64,000 bases of DNA, from NCBI RefSeq assembly GCF_000711725.1, contig NZ_JONP01000014.1:1-64000 (forward strand), read 5' to 3'. Source of the DNA: Roseomonas aerilata DSM 19363. GTDB taxonomy: Bacteria > Pseudomonadota > Alphaproteobacteria > Acetobacterales > Acetobacteraceae. The notes under the pieces are model-generated. The model saw nothing but the letters and a program-made list of their open reading frames with translations, did not search any database and had not been told where the DNA came from. Positions 50,345 through 59,997 of this stretch are shown piece by piece. Position numbers and translations under genes: made by a program. The stretch's first letter is position 1, and the number at the start of each line of letters is the position of its first letter.

Positions 50345-51346
50345 TCACCCGCCCGTCACGCTCATGTGCCGGCCGACCGAGGGGCGGGCGTCCCGCCCAA
50401 TGATGAAGTCATGCCCCTTCGGCTTGCGGGCAATGGCTGAGAGGATCGCGTCCCGCAACCCCGCATCGCCGATGGAAGGGTCGCGCAACGGTGCTCGCAG
50501 GTCCGCCGCGTCCTCCTGGCCCAGGCACATGTAAAGGGTGCCCGTGCAGGTCAGCCGCACCCGGTTGCAGGATTCGCAGAAGTTATGGGTCATCGGCGTG
50601 ATGAAGCCGAGGCGGCGCCCGGTCTCGGCCACGGTGTCGTAGCGGGCCGGGCCGCCGGTCCGGTGCTCGCTCGGCACCAAGGTCCAGCGCTCGGCGATTC
50701 GGCGCCGGATGGTCGAGAGGGAGAGATACTGGTCCGTCCGGTCGCCGGTGATCTCGCCCATCGGCATGGTCTCGATGAGCGTGAGGTCGAAGCCGTGCTC
50801 GCCGCACCAGGCGATCATGCGGTCGTACTCGTGCTCGTTCACGCCCTTGAGGGCAACCGCGTTGATCTTCACCTCAAGCCCCGCTGCCTTGGCCGCGAAG
50901 ATCCCGTCCAGCGTGCTGTCCAGCTTTCCCCAGCGGGTGACAGCGGCGAAGGTCTGGGGATCCAGCGTGTCCATCGACACGTTGATCCGCCGGACGCCGG
51001 CCCGGAACAGGTCGTCCGCCATCTTCGTGAGCTGGGTGCCGTTGGTGGTGACCGTCAGCTCCCGCAGCCCGCCGCCGGCTTCCTTCGGCCCGATCCGGCG
51101 CCCCAGCGCCTGGAAGAGCTGGATCACCCCCCGCCGTACGAGAGGTTCGCCCCCGGTCAGCCGGATGCGCTCGACGCCGAGGTCGATGAACGCGCCGCAA
51201 AGGCGCTCCAACTCCTCTAGCGTGAGCAGCTCCCGCTTCGGGAGGAAGGTCATGTCCTCCGCCATGCAATAGACGCAGCGGAGGTCGCAGCGATCCGTCA
51301 CCGACACGCGGAGATAGGAGATCCGCCGGCCGAACGGATCGAGCAT
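50345..51346 (-). CDS. moaA: GTP 3',8-cyclase MoaA
   Basis: Radical SAM enzyme that starts molybdenum cofactor synthesis. 333 residues: N-terminal [4Fe-4S] motif C20-x3-C24-x2-C27 ([11 protein letters not shown]), the GGEPL motif near 65, the C-terminal cluster motif [18 protein letters not shown] and the essential C-terminal Gly-Gly tail (SVTGG). No other Mo-cofactor gene is in the window. Confidence 0.96.
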   Translation of the reverse strand: MLDPFGRRISYLRVSVTDRCDLRCVYCMAEDMTFLPKRELLTLEELERLCGAFIDLGVERIRLTGGEPLVRRGVIQLFQALGRRIGPKEAGGGLRELTVTTNGTQLTKMADDLFRAGVRRINVSMDTLDPQTFAAVTRWGKLDSTLDGIFAAKAAGLEVKINAVALKGVNEHEYDRMIAWCGEHGFDLTLIETMPMGEITGDRTDQYLSLSTIRRRIAERWTLVPSEHRTGGPARYDTVAETGRRLGFITPMTHNFCESCNRVRLTCTGTLYMCLGQEDAADLRAPLRDPSIGDAGLRDAILSAIARKPKGHDFIIGRDARPSVGRHMSVTGG

Positions 51347-51433
51347 CGAGGGGGTACTCCGTCGGGAAAAAGGTAGTTGGGACGTTGCTGAGTGGGATTT
51401 GGGCCGCCTACCCCGGCTTTCGCAAGGGCGCCC

Positions 51434-52189
51434 CTATGCCAGCAGCGCAATGGCGCCCGCCAGGACGAGCGCCCCAAAGGCGAATCGGCGGTACCAGACA
51501 GTCGGGATCACGTGGAACAGCCGGGCTCCGACTCGGACACAGAGCACCATCAGTGGCAGCAGCACGGCCGTGCGGACCAGGGCGGTCGCGTCAATCAGGC
51601 CCCCTACCAGGGGCGCAACCACCGCAACGATCGCGATGAGCCCGAAGAAGAGGATGAGGTTGGCCCGATGGCGCCGCGCCTCCTCGGGCCCGGAGAGGAA
51701 GTAGAGGATGATGGGGGGGCCCGACATGCCCGTCGCCCCCTTCAGCAGCCCGCCGATGCCGCCGACAGCGATGTTCAGCCAGAGCGGCCTCGCCCCGCGG
51801 TAGCGCCACGGCGAGAGCAGCAGCAGCCCGAAGACGAGGACCAGCCCCCCGATCGCCCGCCGCAGGGCCAGCCCATCCGCATAGAACAGCACGCCCGCCC
51901 CGAGGGGCGTGGCGATCACGGCGGCGAGCCCGATCGGCAGTACCATCACCCGGTCCGCTTCCTTGAAGGAGCGGGGCAGGAGCTGGATGGAGACGATCAG
52001 CTCCATCAGCAGAAGCACCGGCACCCCTTCGCGAGGGCCCCAGAGTGTGGAGAGGATCGGCGCGAGCAGGATTGCCGTGCCGAATCCGGAGTAGCCCCGC
52101 ATCACGCCCGCCACCGCGACGCCGAGCGCGGCAAGCAGGAAGGAGGGGGTCAGTACCGCGTGGGAAAATACGTCGTTGAGGCCGCTCAC
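51434..52189 (-). CDS. TauE/SafE-family membrane permease
   Basis: 251 residues, GTG start overlapping the stop of the DUF3553 gene (GTGA). About seven to eight hydrophobic helices; repeated short motifs GYSGFGTAILLAP (first half) and GGIGGLLKGATGMSGPP (second half) are the family signature. Members export sulfite, sulfoacetate or other organic anions; the substrate is not deducible. Probably co-transcribed with the DUF3553 gene. Confidence 0.88.
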   Translation of the reverse strand: MSGLNDVFSHAVLTPSFLLAALGVAVAGVMRGYSGFGTAILLAPILSTLWGPREGVPVLLLMELIVSIQLLPRSFKEADRVMVLPIGLAAVIATPLGAGVLFYADGLALRRAIGGLVLVFGLLLLSPWRYRGARPLWLNIAVGGIGGLLKGATGMSGPPIILYFLSGPEEARRHRANLILFFGLIAIVAVVAPLVGGLIDATALVRTAVLLPLMVLCVRVGARLFHVIPTVWYRRFAFGALVLAGAIALLA

Positions 52190-52380
52190 GGGCCTGGGCG
52201 GCCCGGCGGCACGCCGTCCAAGATTTCGAGAACGGTTAGTCCCGTATTAATCAGCAGCTTGCCGGCATTCTCGAAGTTGACGGTGACCCGATCTCCGATC
52301 ACGGACTGCACCTGGCCGGTGCCCCAATCGGGACGAGCGGGGTGCCGGACGTATTGGCCGGGTTCGAAGATACTGTTCAT
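52186..52380 (-). CDS. DUF3553 protein
   Basis: 64 residues, soluble. The core PGQYVRHPARPDWGTGQVQS and VTVNFENAGKLLI matches DUF3553, small proteins common in alphaproteobacteria and resembling a KOW/CarD-like barrel. Function unknown. It heads the pair with the permease gene; the divergent gene on + is chpT. Confidence 0.87.
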   Translation of the reverse strand: MNSIFEPGQYVRHPARPDWGTGQVQSVIGDRVTVNFENAGKLLINTGLTVLEILDGVPPGRPGP

Positions 52381-52505
52381 GTGATATCGCCGTCTGCTCC
52401 CGGTTCCGCCCAGCGGTTGCCGGGATGCGACTTCTCTGGCCGATCGCTTTACTAGCCATCAAGCACGGGAGTGGCAAAAGCGGCACTCTCAACAGGAGCG
52501 CACGG

Positions 52506-53123
52506 ATGAACGTGCTGTCCCTCGCGCAGGACCTCAGTGCGCGTATTTGCCACGATATCGGTGGCCCCCTGGGTGCGCTGTCAGGCGCCCTCGACCTTGC
52601 GGAGGTGGAGCCTGTGGAGGCCCTCTCGGTCGCCCGGGATGGAGCCACGGCCATGCGGCTGCGGCTGCGGCTCTGGCGCGCGGTCGCCGGGGCCGGCGCC
52701 GGGCCACTCGGCCGCAGCGGACTCGCGGAGCTGCTCGACGGTACCCTTTCCAGCGGCCGAGTCGTGGCCGACCTGTCGGGGCTGCCGGAAACGCCGCTTC
52801 CCGCGCCGCTCGCCCAGGCCGCCCTCGCCGCCGTCATGCTCGGGAGCGAGGCGCTGCCGCGCGGTGGCACGGTCTACCTAGCGGGGGAGGCGAGCGGCCT
52901 CGCGATCTGGCCCGAGGGACGGAACGCGGCCTGGCCGTACTGCCTTACTGCCGCCCTGGCGGGTGACGAGGTCAGCGGCCCGCGAGACGTGATGGCTCCC
53001 CTACTGCTGCACCTCGCCGCGGCGGCGGGCATGGGGCCAGCCCTTGCCATGGGCCGCGACGGCGCGGCCGCGCCGCTGACGCTCATGCCGCAGGCGGTCG
53101 CCGCCGAAGCGTCGCGCCGCTGA
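52506..53123 (+). CDS. chpT: Histidine phosphotransferase ChpT
   Basis: 205 residues. The dimerisation helix carries the phospho-acceptor His16 (ARICHDIGGPLGAL), the hallmark of ChpT, followed by a degenerate ATPase-like domain. In Caulobacter ChpT passes phosphate from CckA to CtrA and CpdR. A CAGGAG site precedes the ATG. It is the first gene of the chemotaxis cluster, and ctrA lies at the other end, so the phosphorelay and motility genes are physically linked here. Confidence 0.9.
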   Translation: MNVLSLAQDLSARICHDIGGPLGALSGALDLAEVEPVEALSVARDGATAMRLRLRLWRAVAGAGAGPLGRSGLAELLDGTLSSGRVVADLSGLPETPLPAPLAQAALAAVMLGSEALPRGGTVYLAGEASGLAIWPEGRNAAWPYCLTAALAGDEVSGPRDVMAPLLLHLAAAAGMGPALAMGRDGAAAPLTLMPQAVAAEASRR

Positions 53124-53198
53124 GAATCGGCGCAGCTTTACCAATTCTTCGAGAGTTGCGCCGCATCCTGACCCCCGCAGATGGTTCGCGGGGTTCGC

Positions 53199-55898
53199 AT
53201 GGACGACTTAATCGCCGACTTCCTCACCGAGACGAGCGAGGGCCTGGCCGGGCTCGATGCGGCGCTCCTCCGGCTTGAGCGTCATCCGGACGACCCTCGG
53301 ACGATCGGTGAGATCTTCCGCCTCATCCACACGATCAAGGGGACCTGTGGCTTTCTCGGGCTCGGTCGCCTCGAGCGGGTCGCCCATGCTGGCGAGAACG
53401 TCCTCGGCCGCTACCGGGATGGTTCGCTGACCGTCACCTCCGGCGGTGTCTCGCTCATCCTGCGTGTGGTCGACCGGGTGCGAGAGATCATGGCCGGGCT
53501 GGAAGCCTCCGGTTCGGAACCATCGGGCGACGACAGTGCGATCATCGCCGAACTGGATGCGGTCTTCGCCGGCGAGATCCCTGCGGAAGATGCAGCCCGC
53601 GCCGCGGAAGCCGTCCCCCAGGCAGTTGTGCCAGCGGCTAAGCCGGCTGGCCGTACGAAGTCCGGCGGCAAGGCGGCGGAGCCCTTGGGTGCCGAGGCGG
53701 CCGCCGCCCCGGCGGAGAAGTCTGGCCGCGACCGGCGTGCGAAGCCTGCCCCCGCCGCGACGCCGGAACCAGCCGCGACCGTTGAAACCCCCGCGGCGCC
53801 GGTCCAGGCTGCTGCTCCGCCTGCCGAACCGATCCAGGCCACGGAGGGTGTCGGCGTCGCGCAGACGCTTCGCGTCAACGTCGACGTGCTCGAGAGCCTG
53901 ATGACGCTCGTCAGTGAGCTTGTGCTGACGCGCAACCAGCTCCTCCAGCTTTCCCGGGCACGGAACGACAGCGCGCTCACGGGGCCTCTGCAGCGGCTGT
54001 CGCACATCACCTCCGAATTGCAGGAAGGGGTGATGAAGACCCGGATGCAGCCGATCGGCAATGCCTGGAAGGGCCTGCCCCGCCTCGTCCGCGACCTGTC
54101 ACGCGAACTGGGCAAGAAGATCGAGCTGGAGATGCGGGGCGCCGACACCGAACTCGACCGGCAGGTCCTGGAAATGATCCGCGATCCGCTGACGCACATG
54201 GTCCGCAACTCCGGTGACCACGGGCTGGAGGGCCCGGCGGAGCGGCGCGAAGCCGGCAAGCCCGAGGCCGGGCGCATCATGCTCGACGCCTATCACGAGG
54301 GCGGGCACATCATTATTGAGGTCGGCGACGATGGGCGTGGCCTGCCGGTGGAGAAGATTCGCGCAAAGGCCATCGCCCAGGGACTGGCGACCGAGCAGGA
54401 ACTGGCCGGCATGGGGGAGCGCGATATCCAGCGCTTCATCTTCCGGGCCGGCTTCTCTACCGCCGCCGCCGTCACCTCCGTCTCCGGCCGCGGTGTCGGC
54501 ATGGACGTGGTGAAGACCAACGTTGAGAAGATCGGCGGCACGATTGATCTCCGCTCGCGCGAGGGGAAGGGAACAACCTTCCTCATCAAGATCCCGCTGA
54601 CACTCGCGATTGTCTCCGCGTTGATCGTGGAGGCTGGCGGCGAGCGCTTTGCCATTCCACAGATCGGTGTGGTTGAGCTGGTGCGGGCCGGCGACGGCGT
54701 GATGCATATCAAGGATGCGCCGGTGCTGCGCCTGCGCGACCGGCTGCTCCCCCTCGTCTCCCTGTCTCGCCTACTGCGTCTCGATGAGCGGCCGGTGGCG
54801 GAAGGCGAGGCTGAGCGCGGCGGCTTCGTGGTAGTGACCCAGATCGGGCAGAACCTCTTCGGCATCATCGTCGACCGCGTGTTCGACACCGAGGAGATCG
54901 TGGTGAAGCCAGTGGCGCCAATCCTGCGCCATGTCACGATGTTCAGCGGTAACACGATCCTCGGCGACGGATCGGTGATCATGATCCTGGATCCCAATGG
55001 CATCGCCCGCGCGACCGGCGTTGGTGCTGAAGGTGTGCAGGAGGAGCGCCGCAGCACGGCTGTCACGACAGCCACCTCCGCCGAGCGCCTGTCGCTGCTA
55101 CTGTTCCGTGCGGGCGATGGTGGGCCACGCGCAGTTCCGCTCGGCCTCGTAGCGCGTCTCGAGGACCTGCCCGCGGAGCGCATCGAGATGTCCCACGGCA
55201 AACCGGTTGTACAGTACCGCGGTGCGCTGATGCCGCTGGTTCCGATCGCCGATGGATGGACGATGCCGCCGTCCGGTGGGCGCCAGGCGGTGCTCGTTTT
55301 CGACGACAGCGGCCGTGCCATGGGGCTGGCGGTGGACGAGATCCTCGACGTCGTCGAGGAGTCGTTAAAGATCGAGAGCGGTCAGGACCGACCGGGATAT
55401 CTAGGCACTGCCGTCATCTCGGGTCGCGCGACGGAGGTGGTGGACTGCGCCTGGTGGCTCCGGCAGGCCGGCGCGGACTGGTTCGGACCCCAGCGCCCGG
55501 CATCAGCCCGCCGCGCGCGTGTGCTGGTCGTGGAGGATAGCGCCTTCTTCCGCAACATGCTCGTTCCCGCCCTCGGCGCCGCCGGCTTCGAGGTGACGGC
55601 GGCGGCGAGCGGTACGCAAGCACTCAAACTGCGGGAAGCCGGTGAGAGCTTCGATGCCATTGTCTCCGACATCGAGATGCCCGAACTTGATGGGCTCGGT
55701 ATGGCACGAGCCATCCGCGATGGTGGCAGCTGGCACGAGACGCCGCTGATCGCGCTGACCTCGCACACCGACGACGCCTCGGTTCGCCGCAGCCGGGAAG
55801 CTGGCTTCATGGATCACGTGCCGAAGTTCGATCGTGATGCGCTGCTTGGAGCGCTGCGCAGTTGCCTGGCCACCACCACGGCGCCCGGCGGGCACTGA
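53199..55898 (+). CDS. cheA: Hybrid chemotaxis histidine kinase CheA with C-terminal receiver
   Basis: 899 residues from the ATG at 53199 (GGGG upstream); an ATG at 53181 would add 6 residues. Order: HPt domain with phospho-His44 (LIHTIKGTCGFLG), an Ala/Pro-rich linker (about 130-220), dimerisation helices, HATPase with N box HMVRNSGDHGLE and G boxes DDGRGLP and GRGVGMD, a CheW-like domain (about 470-610), a second more diverged CheW-like domain (about 630-760), then a receiver (about 775-895; VVEDSAFF, SDIEMPE with the phospho-Asp, VPKFD). There is no separate CheY2-binding P2 domain. Stop 31 bases before cheW. Confidence 0.95.
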   Translation: MDDLIADFLTETSEGLAGLDAALLRLERHPDDPRTIGEIFRLIHTIKGTCGFLGLGRLERVAHAGENVLGRYRDGSLTVTSGGVSLILRVVDRVREIMAGLEASGSEPSGDDSAIIAELDAVFAGEIPAEDAARAAEAVPQAVVPAAKPAGRTKSGGKAAEPLGAEAAAAPAEKSGRDRRAKPAPAATPEPAATVETPAAPVQAAAPPAEPIQATEGVGVAQTLRVNVDVLESLMTLVSELVLTRNQLLQLSRARNDSALTGPLQRLSHITSELQEGVMKTRMQPIGNAWKGLPRLVRDLSRELGKKIELEMRGADTELDRQVLEMIRDPLTHMVRNSGDHGLEGPAERREAGKPEAGRIMLDAYHEGGHIIIEVGDDGRGLPVEKIRAKAIAQGLATEQELAGMGERDIQRFIFRAGFSTAAAVTSVSGRGVGMDVVKTNVEKIGGTIDLRSREGKGTTFLIKIPLTLAIVSALIVEAGGERFAIPQIGVVELVRAGDGVMHIKDAPVLRLRDRLLPLVSLSRLLRLDERPVAEGEAERGGFVVVTQIGQNLFGIIVDRVFDTEEIVVKPVAPILRHVTMFSGNTILGDGSVIMILDPNGIARATGVGAEGVQEERRSTAVTTATSAERLSLLLFRAGDGGPRAVPLGLVARLEDLPAERIEMSHGKPVVQYRGALMPLVPIADGWTMPPSGGRQAVLVFDDSGRAMGLAVDEILDVVEESLKIESGQDRPGYLGTAVISGRATEVVDCAWWLRQAGADWFGPQRPASARRARVLVVEDSAFFRNMLVPALGAAGFEVTAAASGTQALKLREAGESFDAIVSDIEMPELDGLGMARAIRDGGSWHETPLIALTSHTDDASVRRSREAGFMDHVPKFDRDALLGALRSCLATTTAPGGH

Positions 55899-55929
55899 GC
55901 CGTTCCCCGACACGCAGAAGGAGATGCCA

Positions 55930-56424
55930 ATGGAAGCCGCTCTTGCCCCTCGTCGTACGACCGTTCCGGCAGCCGCCGAGACATCCGTCCTCACCCTAAC
56001 CGTCGCGGGTCAGCTCTGCGGTGTGCCGGTCCTCGGCGTGCGCGATATTCTCGGTTCGCAGGCGATCACACCCATTCCGCTTGCGCCCGCTGAGGTTGCG
56101 GGGGGGCTCAACCTCCGCGGCAGGATCGTGACGGCGGTTGATCTTCGGCGCCGCCTTGGCCTGCCCGCGCGGGAAGCGGGTGGCCCTCTGCCGATGAGCG
56201 TGGTGGTGGAGGGAGGGGGCGAGCTCTACGCTCTGCTCGCTGACTCGGTCGGTGACGTTTTGGCTCTTCCGGAGGCCGGGCTGGCATCCAACCCACCGAC
56301 GCTCGACCCACTCTGGCGCGAGGTATGCGCGGGCGTACACCAGGATGTACCCGACAGCAGTGGTGCGGCCGGAGCACGGCTCCTGATCATGCTTGATGTT
56401 GAGCGCATTCTGGATATTGGCTGA
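55930..56424 (+). CDS. cheW: Chemotaxis coupling protein CheW
   Basis: Links receptors to CheA. Start at 55930, because AAGGAG lies six bases before it while the ATG at 55924 abuts that site. 164 residues with the SH3-like CheW fold: LTLTVAGQLCGVPVLGVRDI, PLAPAEVAGGLNLRGRIVTAVDL (as two adjacent motifs) and LADSVGDVLAL. Upstream of cheY by 11 bases. Confidence 0.92.
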   Translation: MEAALAPRRTTVPAAAETSVLTLTVAGQLCGVPVLGVRDILGSQAITPIPLAPAEVAGGLNLRGRIVTAVDLRRRLGLPAREAGGPLPMSVVVEGGGELYALLADSVGDVLALPEAGLASNPPTLDPLWREVCAGVHQDVPDSSGAAGARLLIMLDVERILDIG

Positions 56425-56435
56425 GGGAGCGGAAG

Positions 56436-56816
56436 ATGCCGGACTGCCTGGTAGTTGACGACAGCCGCACCGTGCGTCGTGTTGCGCGGCGGATGCTGGA
56501 GGCACAAGGCTTCGTTGTACGCGAAGCCGAGGACGGCCAGCAGGCGCTGGAGGCCTGCCGGGCAGCCCTTCCTTCGCTCGTGCTGCTGGACTGGAACATG
56601 CCGGTGATGGACGGCATCACCTTCCTGCGCCTCGCACGGCAGGAGTTCGGCCCGGATGAGCCGCGCATCATGCTGTGTACCACGGAGACTGACTTTTCAC
56701 GCATTATGACGGCACTGGAAGGCGGGGCTCAGGAATACATCATGAAGCCGTTCGACGAGGAGATTCTGGTCGGCAAGCTCGAGGTGCTCGGATTGCTGCC
56801 GGACCAGGCGGCGTGA
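56436..56816 (+). CDS. cheY: Single-domain response regulator CheY
   Basis: 126 residues. Phospho-acceptor Asp52 (VLLDWNMP), acidic pair Asp8-Asp9, Thr at 82/83 and Lys104 (YIMKPFD) are intact. Likely output of CheA toward the flagellar switch. The stop overlaps the GTG start of cheB. Confidence 0.95.
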   Translation: MPDCLVVDDSRTVRRVARRMLEAQGFVVREAEDGQQALEACRAALPSLVLLDWNMPVMDGITFLRLARQEFGPDEPRIMLCTTETDFSRIMTALEGGAQEYIMKPFDEEILVGKLEVLGLLPDQAA

Positions 56817-58183
56817 ACGAACCCTCCCCACACGTGCCACTCGTTCCGGCGTCCACCACGCGCCGCGTGCGCGTGATGATCTGCGACGACAGCCCGACGG
56901 TGCGCGGCATCCTCGCACGGCTTCTGGATGTCGATCCAGAAATTGAGGTGGTGGCGCGCGTCGCTGACGGACAGCAGGCGCTAAATGTTCTCGGCGAGGC
57001 GCAGCCGGATGTCGTGCTGCTTGATCTCGAAATGCCGGTGATGGACGGCATGACCGCGCTTCCGAAGCTGCTGCGGGCCGATTCGAGACTGGCCGTGATC
57101 GTTGCGAGCGCGGTGACACAGCGTGGGGCGGCGGAGGCCATGGCGGCCCTGCGCGCCGGCGCGTCCGACTACATTCCAAAGCCGGGCGCCGGCCAAGGCG
57201 GAGCCGCGGATCCAGTATTCCGTGCCGAGCTGCTGGAGAAGGTAAAAGGCTGGGCGCGTATGCGCCGGAGGACGGCGGCGCAGGCTTTCTCGGGAGGCAG
57301 CTTCACCGTCCCCACGCAAGCCATTGCGCCGGCACCTCAGGCGGCGCCCAGCGCCACCCCTCAAGCCAGTTCGGCCCTGCCCGGCCGCGGCCAAGGCGGA
57401 GAGGCGCCGGGTAGCGTTCCTCCTTTGCCGGCGCCGTGCATTGGGACCCCGCCTGTCCGAAGCGCGCCTGTCGCGCCCGTTCCTCTAAAGCGAGGAAGCC
57501 CTCCGCCGCAGGTGACGAACAGCCGGCCGGCGCAGGCGCCATTACGGCCTATGCAGCCGCGCTCGTCACGCTCGGCTCAGGCACCGGTCTTGCTCGCCGT
57601 CGGATCATCAACCGGTGGCCCGCAGGCGCTGGCCGCTTTCCTCCGCGGCCTCACCTCGGTGCCGCCAGTGCCGGTCGTGATTGTGCAACATATGCCGGCC
57701 GGCTTTACGGCCATGCTCGCCGACCACCTCGACCGCCTCGGCCCGCTTCGGATTGCCGAAGCGAAAGAGGCGGAGGGGCTGCGCGCTGGGCACGCCTATG
57801 TTGCGCCCGGCGACCGGCACTTGCTGGTCGAGCGCGGGCCGGCCGGTTTGCTTGCCCGGTTGCGGGACGATCCGCCGGAGCACTTCTGCCGCCCGGCCGT
57901 GGACCCAATGCTGCGCAGCGCGGTGCAGTCCTGCGAAGGGCGCGTGCTCGCGGTCATTTTGACGGGCATGGGGCAGGATGGCTTTGAGGGCTGCCGCAGC
58001 GTCGTTGCCGCGGGCGGCACGGTGTTCGCGCAGGACGAAGCGTCCTCGGTTGTTTGGGGGATGCCTGGCGCCGTGGCCCGTGGCGGGCTTGCGCAGGAAG
58101 TTCTGCCGCCTGAGCGGCTGGGCGCTCGAGCTTCGGCCGTCCTGGCCGGAACTGGTTTTCTGGTTGGAAGGATTGCATCGTGA
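56813..58183 (+). CDS. cheB: Chemotaxis protein-glutamate methylesterase CheB
   Basis: 456 residues from a GTG overlapping cheY. Receiver (about 18-140; Asp71 in VLLDLEMP) joined by a long linker rich in Pro and Ala (about 160-260) to the methylesterase domain: nucleophile Ser in AVGSSTGGPQ near 264, His in VQHMPAGF near 290 and Asp in TGMGQDG near 385. Removes receptor methyl groups and deamidates glutamines, in feedback with cheR. Confidence 0.95.
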   Translation: MNEPSPHVPLVPASTTRRVRVMICDDSPTVRGILARLLDVDPEIEVVARVADGQQALNVLGEAQPDVVLLDLEMPVMDGMTALPKLLRADSRLAVIVASAVTQRGAAEAMAALRAGASDYIPKPGAGQGGAADPVFRAELLEKVKGWARMRRRTAAQAFSGGSFTVPTQAIAPAPQAAPSATPQASSALPGRGQGGEAPGSVPPLPAPCIGTPPVRSAPVAPVPLKRGSPPPQVTNSRPAQAPLRPMQPRSSRSAQAPVLLAVGSSTGGPQALAAFLRGLTSVPPVPVVIVQHMPAGFTAMLADHLDRLGPLRIAEAKEAEGLRAGHAYVAPGDRHLLVERGPAGLLARLRDDPPEHFCRPAVDPMLRSAVQSCEGRVLAVILTGMGQDGFEGCRSVVAAGGTVFAQDEASSVVWGMPGAVARGGLAQEVLPPERLGARASAVLAGTGFLVGRIAS

Positions 58184-58998
58184 GCGGAGCGGCGTTCGAA
58201 ACGATCGCGGGGCTTGTCCGCACGCGCGCTGGAATCGTTCTTGGGGCAGATAAGGCCTACATGCTCGACACGCGCCTTGGCGGGGTGATGCGCGAGCACG
58301 GTCTGGAAAGCCTGGACGCCATGGCAGCCAAGCTGCGCGCGCCGGCGAGCGAACGTTTGGCGGCCGCTGTGACGGAGGCGCTGACCACCAACGAGTCCTT
58401 CTTCTTCCGCGATGGCAAGCCCTTCGATCACCTTCGCCGCATCCTGCCAAAGCTGGCCGCAGCGCGTTCGGGCGGGCAGCGCCTGCGCGTGCTCTCCGCG
58501 GCATGTTCCACCGGACAGGAGGCTTACTCGGTTGCAATGGTGACCGAGGGTCTCGGGCTGGCAGGGCGGATGGAGGTGGTAGGCACGGATATCAGCAACG
58601 ACGTCGTGCGTCGGGCGCGGGAGGGGCTTTACTCGCAGTTTGAGGTCCAGCGCGGCTTGCCCGTGCAGATGTTGGTAAAGCACTTCAAGCAGGAAGGGCC
58701 CCAGTGGCGCGTCTCTCCGGCTCTTCGCGCCCTCACTCGCTTTGAAACGGGCAACTTGCTGGCGGATCTGCGGCCCCTCGGCACGTTTGATGTCATCTTC
58801 TGCCGGAACGTCCTCATCTACTTCGACGCACCGACGAAGACGCGGGTGCTGTCCGCACTCGCGGAGCGGCTGGCGTTGGACGGCGTTCTCTATCTTGGTG
58901 GCGCGGAGACCGTGCTCGGACTGACGGACCGCTTCGCGACGATCGAGGGCGAGCGTGGAGTCTATGCCCCCGTCGTTCGCAATCTCCTGGCTGGATAG
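58180..58998 (+). CDS. cheR: Chemotaxis protein methyltransferase CheR
   Basis: Methylates receptor glutamates with SAM. 272 residues, GTG start overlapping cheB. N-terminal helical domain (TTNESFFFRDGKPFDHL), then the SAM domain with VLSAACSTGQEAYSVAM near 103, GTDISNDVV and VIFCRNVLIYFD near 205. No C-terminal TPR extension. The last gene of the che operon; terminator 50 bases on. Confidence 0.95.
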   Translation: MSGAAFETIAGLVRTRAGIVLGADKAYMLDTRLGGVMREHGLESLDAMAAKLRAPASERLAAAVTEALTTNESFFFRDGKPFDHLRRILPKLAAARSGGQRLRVLSAACSTGQEAYSVAMVTEGLGLAGRMEVVGTDISNDVVRRAREGLYSQFEVQRGLPVQMLVKHFKQEGPQWRVSPALRALTRFETGNLLADLRPLGTFDVIFCRNVLIYFDAPTKTRVLSALAERLALDGVLYLGGAETVLGLTDRFATIEGERGVYAPVVRNLLAG

Positions 58999-59050
58999 TT
59001 CTGGAACTGGCGGTACACGGGTCCAAACCCCGGCCTCGAAAGCGCGTTCG

Positions 59051-59084
59051 GGCGGTTCTCCCCAAGAAGGTCGGGAGAACCGCC
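59051..59084. terminator. Terminator between cheR and ctrA
   Basis: Perfect 12-base arms GGCGGTTCTCCC and GGGAGAACCGCC around a 10-base loop, in the 126-base gap between the convergent genes. Both operons can end here. No strong T-run, so Rho may help. Confidence 0.75.
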
Positions 59085-59124
59085 AGAGCTGTGCCAGAAT
59101 GCTAAGATGCGGCTGCCCCTTGGG

Positions 59125-59889
59125 TCAGGCCGCTGCGTGGGTCGCCTCGCCCGAGGCGTTCTGCACCGAGCTCCCAAGCACGCTGCTTCCGCCGAAAGCC
59201 TGGCGAGCGGAGGAGGGGGTGGGATCCCGCAGCACATAGCCGCGGCCCCAAACGGTACCGATGAGATCCTCACAGCCGGCCTGAGCGAGCTTCTTGCGCA
59301 GCTTGCAGATGAACACGTCGATGATCTTCACCTCCGGCTCGTCCATTCCACCGTAGAGGTGATTCAGGAAGGCTTCCTTGGTCATGACCATCCCCTTGCG
59401 GAGGGTCAACAACTCAAGGATGGCGTACTCCTTGCCCGTCAGATGGACCGGGCGACCGCCGACGGTGGCTTCACGCGCGCCGAGATCAAGGTTCAGCCGA
59501 CCGACGGTGATGCTCGGCTGAGCGAAGCCTTTGGTGCGGCGAATGATGGCCTGGATGCGGGCGATCAACTCCTGGCTGTCGAAGGGCTTCACGAGGAAGT
59601 CGTCGGCACCAAGGCCAAATCCCTTAACCTTCGCTCCGGGCCTTGACAGGCCGGACAGGATGAGGACGGGAGTGGTGCTGCGCCCGGCGCGGAGCCGACG
59701 GACGACCTCGTAGCCCTCCATATCCGGAAGCATGATATCGAGCACGACGATATCGTAGTCATAGAGCCGCGCGAGTTCGAGAGCCTCCTCGCCGGTATCG
59801 GCTGCGTCGACAATCATGCCCTGAGTTTTGAGCATGAGGGTCACGCCGCGGGAGGTGGTCAGGTCATCTTCTACCAGCAGGACGCGCAT
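59125..59889 (-). CDS. ctrA: Cell-cycle response regulator CtrA
   Basis: 254 residues from the ATG at 59889 ([20 protein letters not shown]). The phospho-acceptor is Asp51 (VVLDIMLPD), the exact position of Caulobacter CtrA. The OmpR-type DNA-binding domain carries the almost invariant [20 protein letters not shown]. The C terminus is Ala/Ser-rich and ends in ATHAAA, comparable with the hydrophobic tail needed for ClpXP proteolysis. Controls flagellar and cell-cycle genes in alphaproteobacteria; it is divergent from fliI. Confidence 0.97.
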   Translation of the reverse strand: MRVLLVEDDLTTSRGVTLMLKTQGMIVDAADTGEEALELARLYDYDIVVLDIMLPDMEGYEVVRRLRAGRSTTPVLILSGLSRPGAKVKGFGLGADDFLVKPFDSQELIARIQAIIRRTKGFAQPSITVGRLNLDLGAREATVGGRPVHLTGKEYAILELLTLRKGMVMTKEAFLNHLYGGMDEPEVKIIDVFICKLRKKLAQAGCEDLIGTVWGRGYVLRDPTPSSARQAFGGSSVLGSSVQNASGEATHAAA

Positions 59890-59997
59890 CGTTCCGTTCC
59901 TCACTCGTTCCGGTATCATTAAGACAACTTATGCGCGAAAGGTGAAGGGGTTTTTTCATCTCCAACGTGTATTAAGAGTTGAGACAAGGATCGAAAA
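59890..59997. promoter_or_regulatory. ctrA/fliI divergent promoter region
   Basis: The stretch is AT-rich compared with its surroundings. CtrA half-site-like TTAAG elements occur at 59919-59923 (followed by an imperfect TTATG, TTAA-N6-TTAT) and at 59972-59976. Neither is a full TTAA-N7-TTAA box. Autoregulation and CtrA control of fliI are plausible from other alphaproteobacteria, inferred here. Confidence 0.35.
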
